Positions 31,904 through 39,702 of a stretch of DNA of 39,702 nt are shown here, piece by piece. The translations under genes were made by a program, and so were the position numbers. Origin of the DNA: Chloroflexota bacterium (GTDB taxonomy: Bacteria; Chloroflexota; Anaerolineae; Caldilineales; Caldilineaceae); the NCBI GenBank assembly GCA_018969295.1, contig JAGWYN010000039.1, forward strand, positions 1 through 39,702. Reading direction: 5' to 3'. The notes beneath the pieces were generated by a model. That model was not told the origin of the DNA, searched no databases, and saw nothing but the letters and a program-made list of their open reading frames with translations. Position 1 is the stretch's first letter. The number at the start of each line of letters is the position of its first letter.

Positions 31904-33656
31904 CTGCCTGCAGATACTCTTCCTGCGCTTTGAGCTGCAGATCGTAGATCGTGCGATAGAGACCTGGCTGCTCCAGCAGCTGCTGGTGGCTGCCTGTCTG
32001 CACGATCCGCCCCCCGTCGAGCACATAGATGCAGCTGGCGTTTTTAAGGGTGACCAGACGCTGGGCGATGAGAAAAGTCGTACGGTTTTGCATCAGCCTG
32101 GCCAACGCCTCCTGAATCAGATGCTCGGTCTGGGTATCGACACTGCTGGTGGAATCGTCCAGAATCAAAATTTTTGGGTTGTACAGCAAGGCCCGGGCAA
32201 TGGCAATGCGCTGGCGCTGGCCGCCACTCAACGTCACTCCACGCTCGCCCACTTGGGTCCCATACCCCTTCGGGAAACGCACAATAAATTCGTGCGCGTT
32301 GGCTGCCTTGGCTGCAGCCACCACCTCTTCGTCGGTGGCATCGACCACCCCATAGGCGATGTTGTCGCGAATCGTCGTGCTGAAGAGAAAGGATTCCTGC
32401 TGGACCATGCCGACATGGCGGCGCAGGCTGCGCAACGTCACCTGACGCACATCCACCCCATCCACCAACACACGCCCGCTGGATGGATCATAAAAACGCG
32501 AAAGCAATGCGATCAGAGTCGATTTGCCTGCCCCGGTCGGCCCGACCAAGGCCACCGTCTGACCGGGTTCCACCGTGAAGTCAATGTCGTAAAGCACACG
32601 GCTGGCCCCCTCATAGGCAAAGGAGACCTTTTCGTAGCGGACACGCCCCTCGATCGGCCCCAATGCAACCGCATCCGGAGCCTCTTCGATCTCGACCGGC
32701 GTATCGATGATCTCGAAAATACGCTGGGCCGCAGCCCCGGCGGTCGCAGCCAGGTTGACCAAGTTGCCCACCTGCTGGGCTGGCGCATGCAGCATCAACA
32801 AATAGGAGATCAACGCAAACAGGGTGCCGACACTGAGCGTCCCCTCGACCACAGCCGAACCGCCAAACCAGAGGAGCAAAAAGACGCCGACCGACAACAC
32901 AAATGTGAAGAGCGGCCAGTAGTCGCCCCAGGTGCGGATCACGCCGCTGCGCCGCCGAAACCACTCATCGCTGATCGAGTCGAATTTCTCAAATTCGTAG
33001 GGCTCACGCGCAAACGCCTTGACCACCCCAATCCCAGTCATGCTCTCCTGCATCACCGTGGAGAGCGTGCCAAGCTGTTCCTGAATCCGCTGAAACATCG
33101 GGCGTACCACCATCCCAAAACGCAGCCCAAGCCCGACCAACGCCAACACCGGCCCCAACGTCAACAACGACAGCTGCCAGCTGACCAGAAACATCGCGAC
33201 CACCACACCGCCGATCAGCAACACCACGCTGATCAGATCAAGCAGCCCGATCCCAGCAAAACGCTCGGTCTCGGCAATATCGCCGGTCGCCCGGCTCATC
33301 AAGTCGCCGGTGTGCGAGCGATCATAAAAGCTGAAGGGCAACCGCTGCAGGGCGATGTAGTAGTCGTTGCGCAGGTCATAGGCCACGCGATGGGTCAGCC
33401 ATTCTCCCCAATACCGCTGTAGAAACCCCGACCCCCCACGCACCAGTGCGATGGCCAGAATCAGCCCAGCTGCTGCAAACAGTACCCAACCGTCACGCGC
33501 TTCCAGCCCACGGTCGATGGCATCCTGGATGATCGGCGGCACCAGCAGATTGAGCAAAGTGGCGCCGCTCATCGCAACATAGGTGCCCCCTACCTGCACT
33601 CGGTAGGGGGCAAGATAGGCAAACAACTGGCGGTAGACATGCAATTTTCCGTTCAT
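31893..33656 (-). CDS. ABC exporter half, degenerate-site subunit (TM287/BmrC-like)
   Basis: 587 residues. Six membrane helices, then Walker A GPTGAGKST near 372, canonical signature LSGGQRQR near 480, and Walker B ILILDDSTSSVD near 499, with Asp where the catalytic Glu should be. This Asp is the hallmark of the degenerate-site partner in heterodimeric exporters such as TM287/288 and BmrCD. The H-loop position reads LIAQRLVT, so the His is also replaced by Gln. The ATG at 33656 (GGATGGGTG upstream) fits the normal family N-terminus; the upstream frame lacks similarity. First gene of the exporter operon, with a promoter at 33842-33814. Confidence 0.93.
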   Translation of the reverse strand: MNGKLHVYRQLFAYLAPYRVQVGGTYVAMSGATLLNLLVPPIIQDAIDRGLEARDGWVLFAAAGLILAIALVRGGSGFLQRYWGEWLTHRVAYDLRNDYYIALQRLPFSFYDRSHTGDLMSRATGDIAETERFAGIGLLDLISVVLLIGGVVVAMFLVSWQLSLLTLGPVLALVGLGLRFGMVVRPMFQRIQEQLGTLSTVMQESMTGIGVVKAFAREPYEFEKFDSISDEWFRRRSGVIRTWGDYWPLFTFVLSVGVFLLLWFGGSAVVEGTLSVGTLFALISYLLMLHAPAQQVGNLVNLAATAGAAAQRIFEIIDTPVEIEEAPDAVALGPIEGRVRYEKVSFAYEGASRVLYDIDFTVEPGQTVALVGPTGAGKSTLIALLSRFYDPSSGRVLVDGVDVRQVTLRSLRRHVGMVQQESFLFSTTIRDNIAYGVVDATDEEVVAAAKAANAHEFIVRFPKGYGTQVGERGVTLSGGQRQRIAIARALLYNPKILILDDSTSSVDTQTEHLIQEALARLMQNRTTFLIAQRLVTLKNASCIYVLDGGRIVQTGSHQQLLEQPGLYRTIYDLQLKAQEEYLQAAVQ

Positions 33657-33813
33657 CACCCATCCACTCTGAACAGACCCAAAAGAAAAGTCGCGGGCGT
33701 TCGCACTCCCACGACCACAATTCTCGAATGTTTCTGTCGATACACCCGGCGCAGCTGAACAGATTCTGGACCGCCCAAAGCGTGCAGCCTTGTGCAAACA
33801 CGACGACGCTATA

Positions 33814-33842
33814 ACCATAACAACGGACAGGCCGTTTGTCAA
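33814..33842 (-). promoter_or_regulatory. Promoter of the ABC exporter operon
   Basis: Minus strand consensus TTGACA (33842-33837), a 17-nt spacer and TATGGT (33819-33814). It predicts a leader of about 150 nt before ATG 33656. Confidence 0.6.
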
Positions 33843-33979
33843 AAAACATACCAGGACAGGGTCTGCCTTGGGGTTCGCCGCTGACACATGCTACACTCTG
33901 TAGCTGCTGTCCAAATCGAGTGACAGCGGGCAGATTGCCCTGCACGGCCCACTGCTGTGCCAGACAAAGGACGGTTCAA

Positions 33980-34870
33980 ATGACAGCACAGCCAGCCAAC
34001 GCCGACTACCAGTTGCTCGATTCGGGCCATATGCGCAAACTGGAACGTATCGGCCCGTATCTGCTCGACCGGCCGTCGCTGCAGGCCATCTGGCAGCCAC
34101 AGCTGCCCGACAGCGACTGGCAGCGCGCCGACGGCATCTACGAACGCTCAGCGCAGGACGACGGCGGCCACTGGATCTTTCATCGCAAGGTCAACCGTGA
34201 GTTTGACGTGCTCTACGGCGATTTGCATTTTCATCTCAAATTGACCAATTTCGGACACATGGGGTTGTTCGCCGAGCAGCGCGAAAACTGGGATTGGATG
34301 CGGGCAGCCATTCGAGCACGCATGCGGCGCACCCACGACCGCAATCTCTTCGTGCTCAATCTCTTCGGCTATACCGGGGGCAGCACGCTGGCATGCAGCC
34401 AGGCCGGCGCACACTGTATCCACCTGGATGCCGCCCGCGGGGTGGTCGACTGGGCCCGCAAAAATGCCGATCTGAGCGGGCTGACAGACCGCCCCATCCG
34501 CTGGCTGGTCGACGACGCACTCAAGTTCGTCCAGCGCGAGCAGCGCCGCGGCCACACCTATCAGGCAATCATTTTGGATCCTCCCACCTTTGGGCGTGGC
34601 CCCAAAGGTGAGGTCTTCAAAATCGAAGATGACCTGGTCCCTCTCCTGCTAGCGTGCCGGTCGCTGCTGGCAGAGGACGCGCTGTTTGTCCTCTACAGCT
34701 GCCACACCCCAGGCTTTACCCCGATTGCCCTGCACAACCAGCTTGAAATTGTCGTTGGCGGACGCAGCGGCACTGTGGAAAGCGGCGAGATGACGGTCGC
34801 AGAGAGCGGCGCGCCCCGCCGCCGGCTGCTGCCCAGCGGCGTCTACGCTCGCTGGCTGGCAGAGCAGTAG
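33980..34870 (+). CDS. RlmI-like class I SAM-dependent methyltransferase
   Basis: 296 residues. After a ~90-residue N-terminal part (not a clear PUA domain), the sequence shows FGHMGLFAEQRENWDWM, SAM motif I LNLFGYTGGSTLACSQAGA, acidic HLDAARGVVDWARKNADLSGL, LVDDALKF and catalytic-type LDPPTFGRGPKGEVFKIEDDL. This is the pattern of the RlmI/RlmK group of 23S rRNA methyltransferases and their paralogues of unknown target. No catalytic Cys pair typical of m5C enzymes is evident, though YSCHTPGF carries one Cys at the usual place. The ATG at 33980 has AAGGA eight bases upstream; the frame upstream is not family-like. Convergent with the nuclease gene (4-bp gap). Confidence 0.85.
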   Translation: MTAQPANADYQLLDSGHMRKLERIGPYLLDRPSLQAIWQPQLPDSDWQRADGIYERSAQDDGGHWIFHRKVNREFDVLYGDLHFHLKLTNFGHMGLFAEQRENWDWMRAAIRARMRRTHDRNLFVLNLFGYTGGSTLACSQAGAHCIHLDAARGVVDWARKNADLSGLTDRPIRWLVDDALKFVQREQRRGHTYQAIILDPPTFGRGPKGEVFKIEDDLVPLLLACRSLLAEDALFVLYSCHTPGFTPIALHNQLEIVVGGRSGTVESGEMTVAESGAPRRRLLPSGVYARWLAEQ

Positions 34871-34874
34871 TCGG

Positions 34875-35726
34875 CTACTCCCAGCGAGCGGCCTCGCTGC
34901 CACCCGGCGCCAACAACACCGCTGGGTCAGAGAGGTTGTTGTTCCAGATGGGGCTGGCAAAACCACACTGAAACCCGCCAGGCCCCTTCATCGCCCACAC
35001 CCGCAACGTGGCCCCCGCCCCAAGCTCCCCAGAGAGCGCACACTCCTGCCTGCCTCTCTCCGAACGCAGCACCCACCCCTCCAGCCGAACCGGCTCCTGG
35101 CCACCATTGCGCACGTCGACATATTCTTCACGTTTGTCGACCGCAGCAATCGAAAGGGTCCCAGACCCAACTGCCAGAGACGATGAAGCCCACAGCCCAC
35201 GGCTAGCTGCCACCGCTTCCTGCTGCGCCGCCCGAATTTCTGCCTGGCGGCTGATATCTGGCGGATAGGTGGAAAGCTGCGCATAGCCCTGACGCACCAG
35301 TTCAGCGTTCACATGGGTGCCGTCCGCCAGAAAGACATAGCGCAACAGGCGGTTGTAGCGGTCAGTTTCATTCACATCTTTGAGCAGATAGACGGTCTTG
35401 CCAGCCACCAGACGCCGGTTGGCCAGGGTGGCCTCTGCCCCCAATGGTTCGTCGGTCTCTGGCGTGTTGATCAGGATGTAACGCACCGAACGTTCAACGC
35501 CGTTGATCTGCACACGGATCGTGTCACCGTCGACAATGGCAGTCACCCGGGCAGGCACAGCCCCCACAGGCAGCGCACTGTCCGGGAGACCCGCTCCACC
35601 CACTTCCCCCCAATCATCCCAGCTTTTGGGGGCGGCCCGCACACTGCTCTGTGCCAGCAGAATCAAGGCAAGCACAAACAGCACACACCACACAGAATCC
35701 CTAAATCGATATACAGTTGTGTACAT
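34875..35726 (-). CDS. Secreted thermonuclease (SNase-like) with C-terminal lamin-tail-like domain
   Basis: 283 residues. N-terminal signal/anchor (VLFVLALILLAQSSVRA). The staphylococcal-nuclease fold occupies ~58-175: VDGDTIRV, then Arg 82, Asn 87 and Glu 90 in VRYILINTPETDEP, and Arg 126 in TDRYNRLLRYVF, so both catalytic Arg and the Glu are kept. The C-terminal ~90 residues (VDKREEYVDVRNGGQEPVRLEGW, split) look like a lamin-tail (LTD) immunoglobulin-like domain, often found with secreted nucleases. It should cut DNA/RNA outside the membrane with calcium. AGGGA lies ten bases before ATG and occurs twice because of a 15-bp duplication. Confidence 0.9.
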   Translation of the reverse strand: MYTTVYRFRDSVWCVLFVLALILLAQSSVRAAPKSWDDWGEVGGAGLPDSALPVGAVPARVTAIVDGDTIRVQINGVERSVRYILINTPETDEPLGAEATLANRRLVAGKTVYLLKDVNETDRYNRLLRYVFLADGTHVNAELVRQGYAQLSTYPPDISRQAEIRAAQQEAVAASRGLWASSSLAVGSGTLSIAAVDKREEYVDVRNGGQEPVRLEGWVLRSERGRQECALSGELGAGATLRVWAMKGPGGFQCGFASPIWNNNLSDPAVLLAPGGSEAARWE

Positions 35727-35732
35727 GATTCG

Positions 35733-35762
35733 TTTGTCCCTGTGAAATTTGTCCCTGTGAAA
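35733..35762. repeat. 15-bp direct tandem duplication in the thermonuclease leader
   Basis: TTTGTCCCTGTGAAA is repeated exactly twice. On the minus strand each copy carries AGGGA, so the ribosome binding site of the nuclease is doubled. Confidence 0.9.
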
Positions 35763-35804
35763 TCAGTGCCGAAAAACTGGCGCTACGTTGCAGCGTGCTG
35801 CCTA

Positions 35805-35834
35805 TTGTAATCGAGCCGATGGCCGCCACCCAAG
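35805..35834 (-). promoter_or_regulatory. Candidate promoter for the thermonuclease
   Basis: Minus strand TTGGGT, 18-nt spacer, TACAAT at 35810-35805. The predicted start near 35798 gives a ~70-nt leader that includes the 15-bp duplication. Confidence 0.45.
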
Positions 35835-35858
35835 AGCCCCCTTCCAGGATTCAAGGTA

Positions 35859-35867
35859 TGGTATACT
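35859..35867 (+). promoter_or_regulatory. Extended -10 for the GT-C/PA14/NHL gene, leaderless
   Basis: TGG-TATACT-G, with TATACT at 35862-35867. The ATG at 35875 is eight bases after the last T, so the predicted start site is at or next to the ATG. No Shine-Dalgarno sequence precedes it. Confidence 0.6.
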
Positions 35868-35874
35868 GAACCCA

Positions 35875-38800
35875 ATGCGCCGATTTTCGTTGCTATTGGC
35901 TGCCCTGCTCCTGGCCGTAGGAGCTCTCAATCTTGTCGCCGATGGCGAGAGCTACGCGCCCTTTTTGTTGCGCGACGCGCTGGCATTGGCATCGGTTGCT
36001 GCGATGCTGTTCGCCGCCCAGAGCGCCGACTGGCAGCCGACACCTTCCCTGCGTTCTGTCGCCCGTTTCAGCGCTGTCGGCCGGCTGCTCTGGTTGACAG
36101 GGCTGGTCAGTTTGCTGGCCGGCGGGGTCGGGCTGGGCCTGCTTGCACCCGGCGACGCTGAAAAGCCGCTCCTCCTCCTGCTGGTCTGGCTGCTGGGAGG
36201 CGCGCTGCTGCTGATCGGCAGCTGGTGGCCCGGAGCCACCTACACCTACCTCCCCCCCACCGTTCGCTGGCTCCAAACCCCAAAGGGGCGCTTTGTGCAG
36301 GTGGCCACCCAGACTGGAGAGCCGCTCCCCCCCTCCCCCCCCAGGTCACAGCGGGCCGCCACGTTGGGCATGCTGCTGGTTCTGTTCCTGGCCTTGGTCT
36401 TGCGCTTCTGGAACATCGGCAGCCTGCCGGCTGGCTGTATCGGCGGAGAGTGTGTGGAGGGGCTGCGTCTGGCCCAGGGCCAACCGCTCTCCAGCACCGG
36501 CTCGTTTGCAATCCAGCCCTGGCTGGCCCAGACCTTGTTTGACTGGACAGCCAACAGCCTGCTCAGTCTGCGGCTGGCCGCCGCTCTGCTCGGCAGCCTG
36601 GGTGTGCTCGCCTTCGCCGGGGTCGCACGCCAACTGGTCGCCCCAGCCTATGCCCCCTCTGCACTGCTGCTGCTGGCCCTCGCTCCCTGGCACCTCGGAG
36701 CCTCGCGCAGCTCAGACCCCTGGATCGTGGCGCCGCTGCTGATTTCTTTGGTGCTCTGGCTGGCGCTGCGCAGCCTGTCCGCCGTGGACCGCCGCTGGTG
36801 GAGCACAACAGGTCTGGCAACAGGCCTGCTTTTTGTCGAAGTTCCTCTGCTGCGCCCAGCCACTGCGCTCTGGCTTCTGCTCCTGCTGGCACTCTTGGTC
36901 TGGAATGCCAGAGCTCGCTGGCGGGCCGCGCTGGTCAACGCCGCCGCTGCCCTGGCCGCTGCCTGCGCTGTCGCTGCCCCCGTCTTGGGGCTGGCCATCG
37001 ACCTCCCTGACCTGGCCCGAGCCTGGACACAGACCCCCTGGCTGGCAGCTGCTCTGTTGCGCCCAGAGATGATCCCCGACAGCGCCGTTGCCGGCGGCAG
37101 CCTGCTCACCCTGTTCACAGCTGCGCTGGCTGTGACAGGCGCCGGCACCCTGCTGCGCTCCCTGCTGCGCCCCCCCACGCTGTTGTGGCTGGCCGGTCTG
37201 GTGCTCACCGGGACAGCAGTGGCCAGCGCCGATCTGGAGACGGCCTCCCCACGCTCGCTCCTGTTGCCCCTGCTGCCTTTTGTGCTGGCAGCAAGCACGG
37301 TGGCGCTGGATCGGCTGCTCGCCGCGCTGGTGGCAGCCTGGCGCCGCACCCTCTCCCCAGTTCGGCTGGTCGTCACCGCCAGCCTGGGGCTGCTGCTCCT
37401 GCTCGCAATTCCAGCCCTCCGTTTCATCGCAGCCCTCCAGAACACACAGGAGGCGGGCGGCGTGCAAAACGTCCTGTCCAACGCCCTTGTCCAACAGCTG
37501 GCCCACGCTGATCGCCGGCAGACCTTTGTGATCCCTGCTCAAATCCTCGCCCATCCAAGCCTGCGCCTGCTGGCCGGCGATGCCCTGGCAGCAGGCCGCG
37601 TGCGTGCCCTGGATTTTGGCACCACCCTCCCCTACGCGGCACAACCGCCCGGCGACGTGATCTATCTGGTGCCCAGCCACCAACACCAACTGCTCAGCCA
37701 GCTGCAACAGATCTACCCGGCAGCCCAGGTGACCGACGGCCCGCTCGACAACGCCTGGTCGATCGACGCAGAGGCTCCTCTGTTCAGTACCGTCACCGTC
37801 CCCCAGACCGCGATCGTGGCCAGCCAGGGCCTGCAGTTGCGGCTGTACCAAGGGGGCAGCGACAGCCCGACACTGGATCTGAGGGTGCGAGAGACCCACT
37901 TTGACTGGCAACAACATCCACCGCTCCCGCCACCATTCAGCGGCCAGCTGCAGGCATCCCTGGCAATCCCAGCCGCTGGCATCTACCTCTTTTCTGCCGA
38001 AGCCGGCAACGCTGGCCTGACCCTGCGCATCGACGACCAGCTCGTGCTCGATACCCAGCTTGGGGTCAGCCAGCAGGGCGCAGAGCTTGCCCAGGGGCTC
38101 CACACACTCTCCATCGATTACCGCAGCGGAGATGTTCCAGCTTCCCTGCGGCTTTACTGGCAACCCCCAGCCGGAGAGCGGGTGCCGCTGCCCGTCACCA
38201 CCCTCTACAGCCCGCAGCTGCCCCCTGCTGGCCTCTCTGGCGACTATCGAGCCGGCAACGATCCCCAAGGTCCCCTGCTGACCCAGCGCCAGGACCGCCT
38301 GCTCGGCTTTGACGCTGGGATCGAGCCACCTTACAACGTTGTTTGGCAGGGCAAGCTGGGGATTGCACGCGCCGGCGAATACCGGTTCGCCGCCCTGGCC
38401 GACGGCCCGAGCCAGATCGAGGTCGCCGGTCAGCTTGTCGTCTCTGGCCAGCCAGAAAGCAACGAGCCGCTGACGACCTTTTACCAGGAAGGGCTGCTCT
38501 ATCTGACCCGTGGCTGGCACGACCTGACCATTCGTTATCAGACACAAAGCGACGCTCCTGAATTTCGCCTGCTCTGGCAGCCCCCTGGCAGCTCCCCTGG
38601 CGAACTGGAGAGCAGCTACCTGCGCCCTGCACGCGGCGAGCTCGGCGTCGCCGACCAGCCGCTCCCCTCTCCCCCCCCGCTGCTCCACCCACAGCTCGGC
38701 ACCGATGACTTTGCGCTGACACGTGCCGACAAGACCTGGCAGCCCACTCGCCGTATCCCCGCCGACACCCTGCCGCCGCTCCCCCTGGAAACCCTCTGGA

Positions 38801-39597
38801 GCGCCGGCGCTGGCTGCGGTGCCGGCCCGAACCAGCTCAACGCGCCGCACGGGCTGGCCTTCCACCCGCTGACCGGAGAGCTCTACGTGGCCGACACCGG
38901 CAATCGCCGCGTTCAAGTTCTCGAAAGCTCCGGCAGCTTTGGCCCAACCTTCTCAGACCCAGCATTTGCCGAGCCGGTCGACATCGCCTTTGTCCCCGAC
39001 GGCTCACCGCTCGTGCTCGACGCAGTCGCCGGACCCATCTACCGCCTCGCAGCCGACGGCACTGCCAGCTTGATGGATCTTCAAAGTACCCTCTACCGCC
39101 CACGTGGCTTCGCCAGCGGGAGCGACGGCACGATCGCCGTCGCTGATACCGGCGGCGGACGCGTCGTCCTCCTCTCCCCGACCGGCAACGAACAAGCTGT
39201 GCTGGGCGGCCCGGATACTTTGCTGGCACGCGGCCAGCCGGTCGATACCCTTTTCACCCCCACCGGCCTTTGGGCCATCAGCGCCGAAGACGGTCGGCTG
39301 TGGAACCTGAGCAGCGATGGCAGCCTCACCGCCATCCAGCCCACCCAGACCTTCGACGGCCCCCACCTGGCCGCCCTGCCCAGCGGCGGGCTGCTGGCCA
39401 GCGACCCGCTGCGCCGAACCTTCACCCTCTTCTCCGCAGCCGGCCAGCCCCTGCAGCAATTTGCCTACCCAGACCAGCTGCAGTTGCCCACCGGCCTGGC
39501 AACCTGGACAGCAGGCAGCCAACTCTTGATCGCCGCCAGCGATACCCGCTCGTGCAGCGTTTCCCTTTGGAAGACAACGGTGGACTGGCTACCATGA
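35875..39597 (+). CDS. Giant GT-C membrane protein fused to two PA14 domains and an NHL-type propeller
   Basis: 1240 residues. Residues 1-~560: about a dozen membrane helices of GT-C (PMT/GT39) style with the periplasmic loop GSLPAGCIGGECVEGLRLAQG after helix 4 (shortened here), where relatives usually have an Asp-Glu pair and here only the Glu stays. Residues ~652-780 and ~785-915 are two PA14-like beta-barrels (GIYLFSAEAGNAGLTLRIDDQ; GEYRFAALADGPSQIEVAG), which usually bind carbohydrate. Residues ~965-1235 form NHL-type propeller blades (NAPHGLAFHPLTGELYVADTGNRRVQVL, split). It probably handles or senses glycans at the outer membrane face. The ATG at 35875 sits behind an extended -10. A lipoprotein gene overlaps its stop by 4 bp. 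Confidence 0.85.
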   Translation: MRRFSLLLAALLLAVGALNLVADGESYAPFLLRDALALASVAAMLFAAQSADWQPTPSLRSVARFSAVGRLLWLTGLVSLLAGGVGLGLLAPGDAEKPLLLLLVWLLGGALLLIGSWWPGATYTYLPPTVRWLQTPKGRFVQVATQTGEPLPPSPPRSQRAATLGMLLVLFLALVLRFWNIGSLPAGCIGGECVEGLRLAQGQPLSSTGSFAIQPWLAQTLFDWTANSLLSLRLAAALLGSLGVLAFAGVARQLVAPAYAPSALLLLALAPWHLGASRSSDPWIVAPLLISLVLWLALRSLSAVDRRWWSTTGLATGLLFVEVPLLRPATALWLLLLLALLVWNARARWRAALVNAAAALAAACAVAAPVLGLAIDLPDLARAWTQTPWLAAALLRPEMIPDSAVAGGSLLTLFTAALAVTGAGTLLRSLLRPPTLLWLAGLVLTGTAVASADLETASPRSLLLPLLPFVLAASTVALDRLLAALVAAWRRTLSPVRLVVTASLGLLLLLAIPALRFIAALQNTQEAGGVQNVLSNALVQQLAHADRRQTFVIPAQILAHPSLRLLAGDALAAGRVRALDFGTTLPYAAQPPGDVIYLVPSHQHQLLSQLQQIYPAAQVTDGPLDNAWSIDAEAPLFSTVTVPQTAIVASQGLQLRLYQGGSDSPTLDLRVRETHFDWQQHPPLPPPFSGQLQASLAIPAAGIYLFSAEAGNAGLTLRIDDQLVLDTQLGVSQQGAELAQGLHTLSIDYRSGDVPASLRLYWQPPAGERVPLPVTTLYSPQLPPAGLSGDYRAGNDPQGPLLTQRQDRLLGFDAGIEPPYNVVWQGKLGIARAGEYRFAALADGPSQIEVAGQLVVSGQPESNEPLTTFYQEGLLYLTRGWHDLTIRYQTQSDAPEFRLLWQPPGSSPGELESSYLRPARGELGVADQPLPSPPPLLHPQLGTDDFALTRADKTWQPTRRIPADTLPPLPLETLWSAGAGCGAGPNQLNAPHGLAFHPLTGELYVADTGNRRVQVLESSGSFGPTFSDPAFAEPVDIAFVPDGSPLVLDAVAGPIYRLAADGTASLMDLQSTLYRPRGFASGSDGTIAVADTGGGRVVLLSPTGNEQAVLGGPDTLLARGQPVDTLFTPTGLWAISAEDGRLWNLSSDGSLTAIQPTQTFDGPHLAALPSGGLLASDPLRRTFTLFSAAGQPLQQFAYPDQLQLPTGLATWTAGSQLLIAASDTRSCSVSLWKTTVDWLP

Positions 39598-39702
39598 AAA
39601 TTGATCTCCAAATATCAGCAGCCTGGCTGGCTACACTCGTTCGCTCTCTCGGAATTTTATCGCTGGCGGCTGGGCTGGCGGCGTGCACGCCGCCAGCCCA
39701 GC
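39594..39702 (+). CDS. Start of a lipoprotein gene (runs off the window)
   Basis: ATG at 39594 overlaps the previous TGA (ATGA). The 36 visible codons encode a lipoprotein signal: a short polar start MKIDLQISAAW, a hydrophobic core LGILSLAAGLAAC, and a lipobox LAAC with the Cys at residue 31, then TPPAQ. The overlap implies coupling with the giant GT-C protein. Nothing can be said of its function. The last 34 bases form a perfect palindrome. Confidence 0.7.
   Translation, partial: MKIDLQISAAWLATLVRSLGILSLAAGLAACTPPAQ
39669..39702. repeat. Perfect 34-bp palindrome at the window edge
   Basis: GCTGGGCTGGCGGCG (39669-39683), TGCA, CGCCGCCAGCCCAGC (39688-39702). Every base pairs, and the palindrome ends exactly with the last base of the window. 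Confidence 0.95.

Noticed and set aside
34875..35726. Asn 87 in place of the Ca-binding Asp as a sign of an inactive thermonuclease
   Set aside because: INTPE is a common variant in active-looking bacterial homologues; the catalytic Arg/Glu set is intact.

Overview
This 39.7 kb window is GC-rich, densely coded bacterial chromosome. The gene content and protein style fit a Chloroflexota (Anaerolineae/Caldilineae-like) bacterium: a SNF2/SWIM-type pair, a heterodimeric ABC exporter, a MalT-like LuxR regulator, GT-C membrane enzymes with PA14/NHL tails, and a cyclodeaminase-FolD pair. The lineage is an inference from gene families, not from a marker gene. No rRNA, tRNA, CRISPR array or prophage was found. 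The only mobile-element trace is a broken IS982-type transposase at the left edge.

Layout. 1-4.5 kb: IS remnant, then a leftward SNF2 helicase followed by a SWIM-like protein that has lost its zinc ligands. 4.5-9.0 kb: a leftward structured RNA gene with its own promoter and terminator (best guess 6S RNA), then leftward aspS preceded by a P1B-like P-type ATPase without a CPx motif. 9.0-12.9 kb: a hairpin-rich divergent intergenic region, then rightward wax ester synthase/DGAT, a small Pro-rich membrane-anchored protein, a metallo-beta-lactamase-fold protein and a degenerate RNase H-like protein. 12.9-16.6 kb: a leftward operon of cyclodeaminase/cyclohydrolase (FchA-like), FolD and a GT-C membrane protein. 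16.8-21.5 kb: rightward lon, then a PHP + Schlafen/AlbA_2 fusion behind a leader that can fold in two exclusive ways. 21.6-26.3 kb: UbiA/DPPR-synthase-like prenyltransferase (-), tlyA (+), 2Fe-2S ferredoxin (-), zinc-ribbon NUDIX and NAD-dependent epimerase (+), coiled-coil protein (-). 26.4-29.9 kb: a shortened MalT-like LuxR regulator, a secreted two-domain protein, and a leftward HAD phosphatase. 29.9-33.7 kb: a leftward heterodimeric ABC exporter that probably shares an operon with the HAD gene. 34-39.7 kb: an RlmI-like methyltransferase, a secreted thermonuclease (-), a 1240-residue GT-C/PA14/PA14/NHL protein, and the start of a lipoprotein gene ending on a perfect 34-bp palindrome at the window edge.

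Cross-cutting observations. Most promoters that can be read share an extended -10 of the form TGnTATACT(G), and two of them sit so close to the ATG that leaderless transcripts are likely. Short tandem duplications of 12-18 bp recur in coding tails, linkers and leaders. The most testable biology is the FchA-FolD pair. FolD has lost both cyclohydrolase residues (Ile at 54 for Lys, Leu at 98 for Gln), and a cyclodeaminase-family enzyme overlaps it upstream, so the two activities appear to be split between two proteins.
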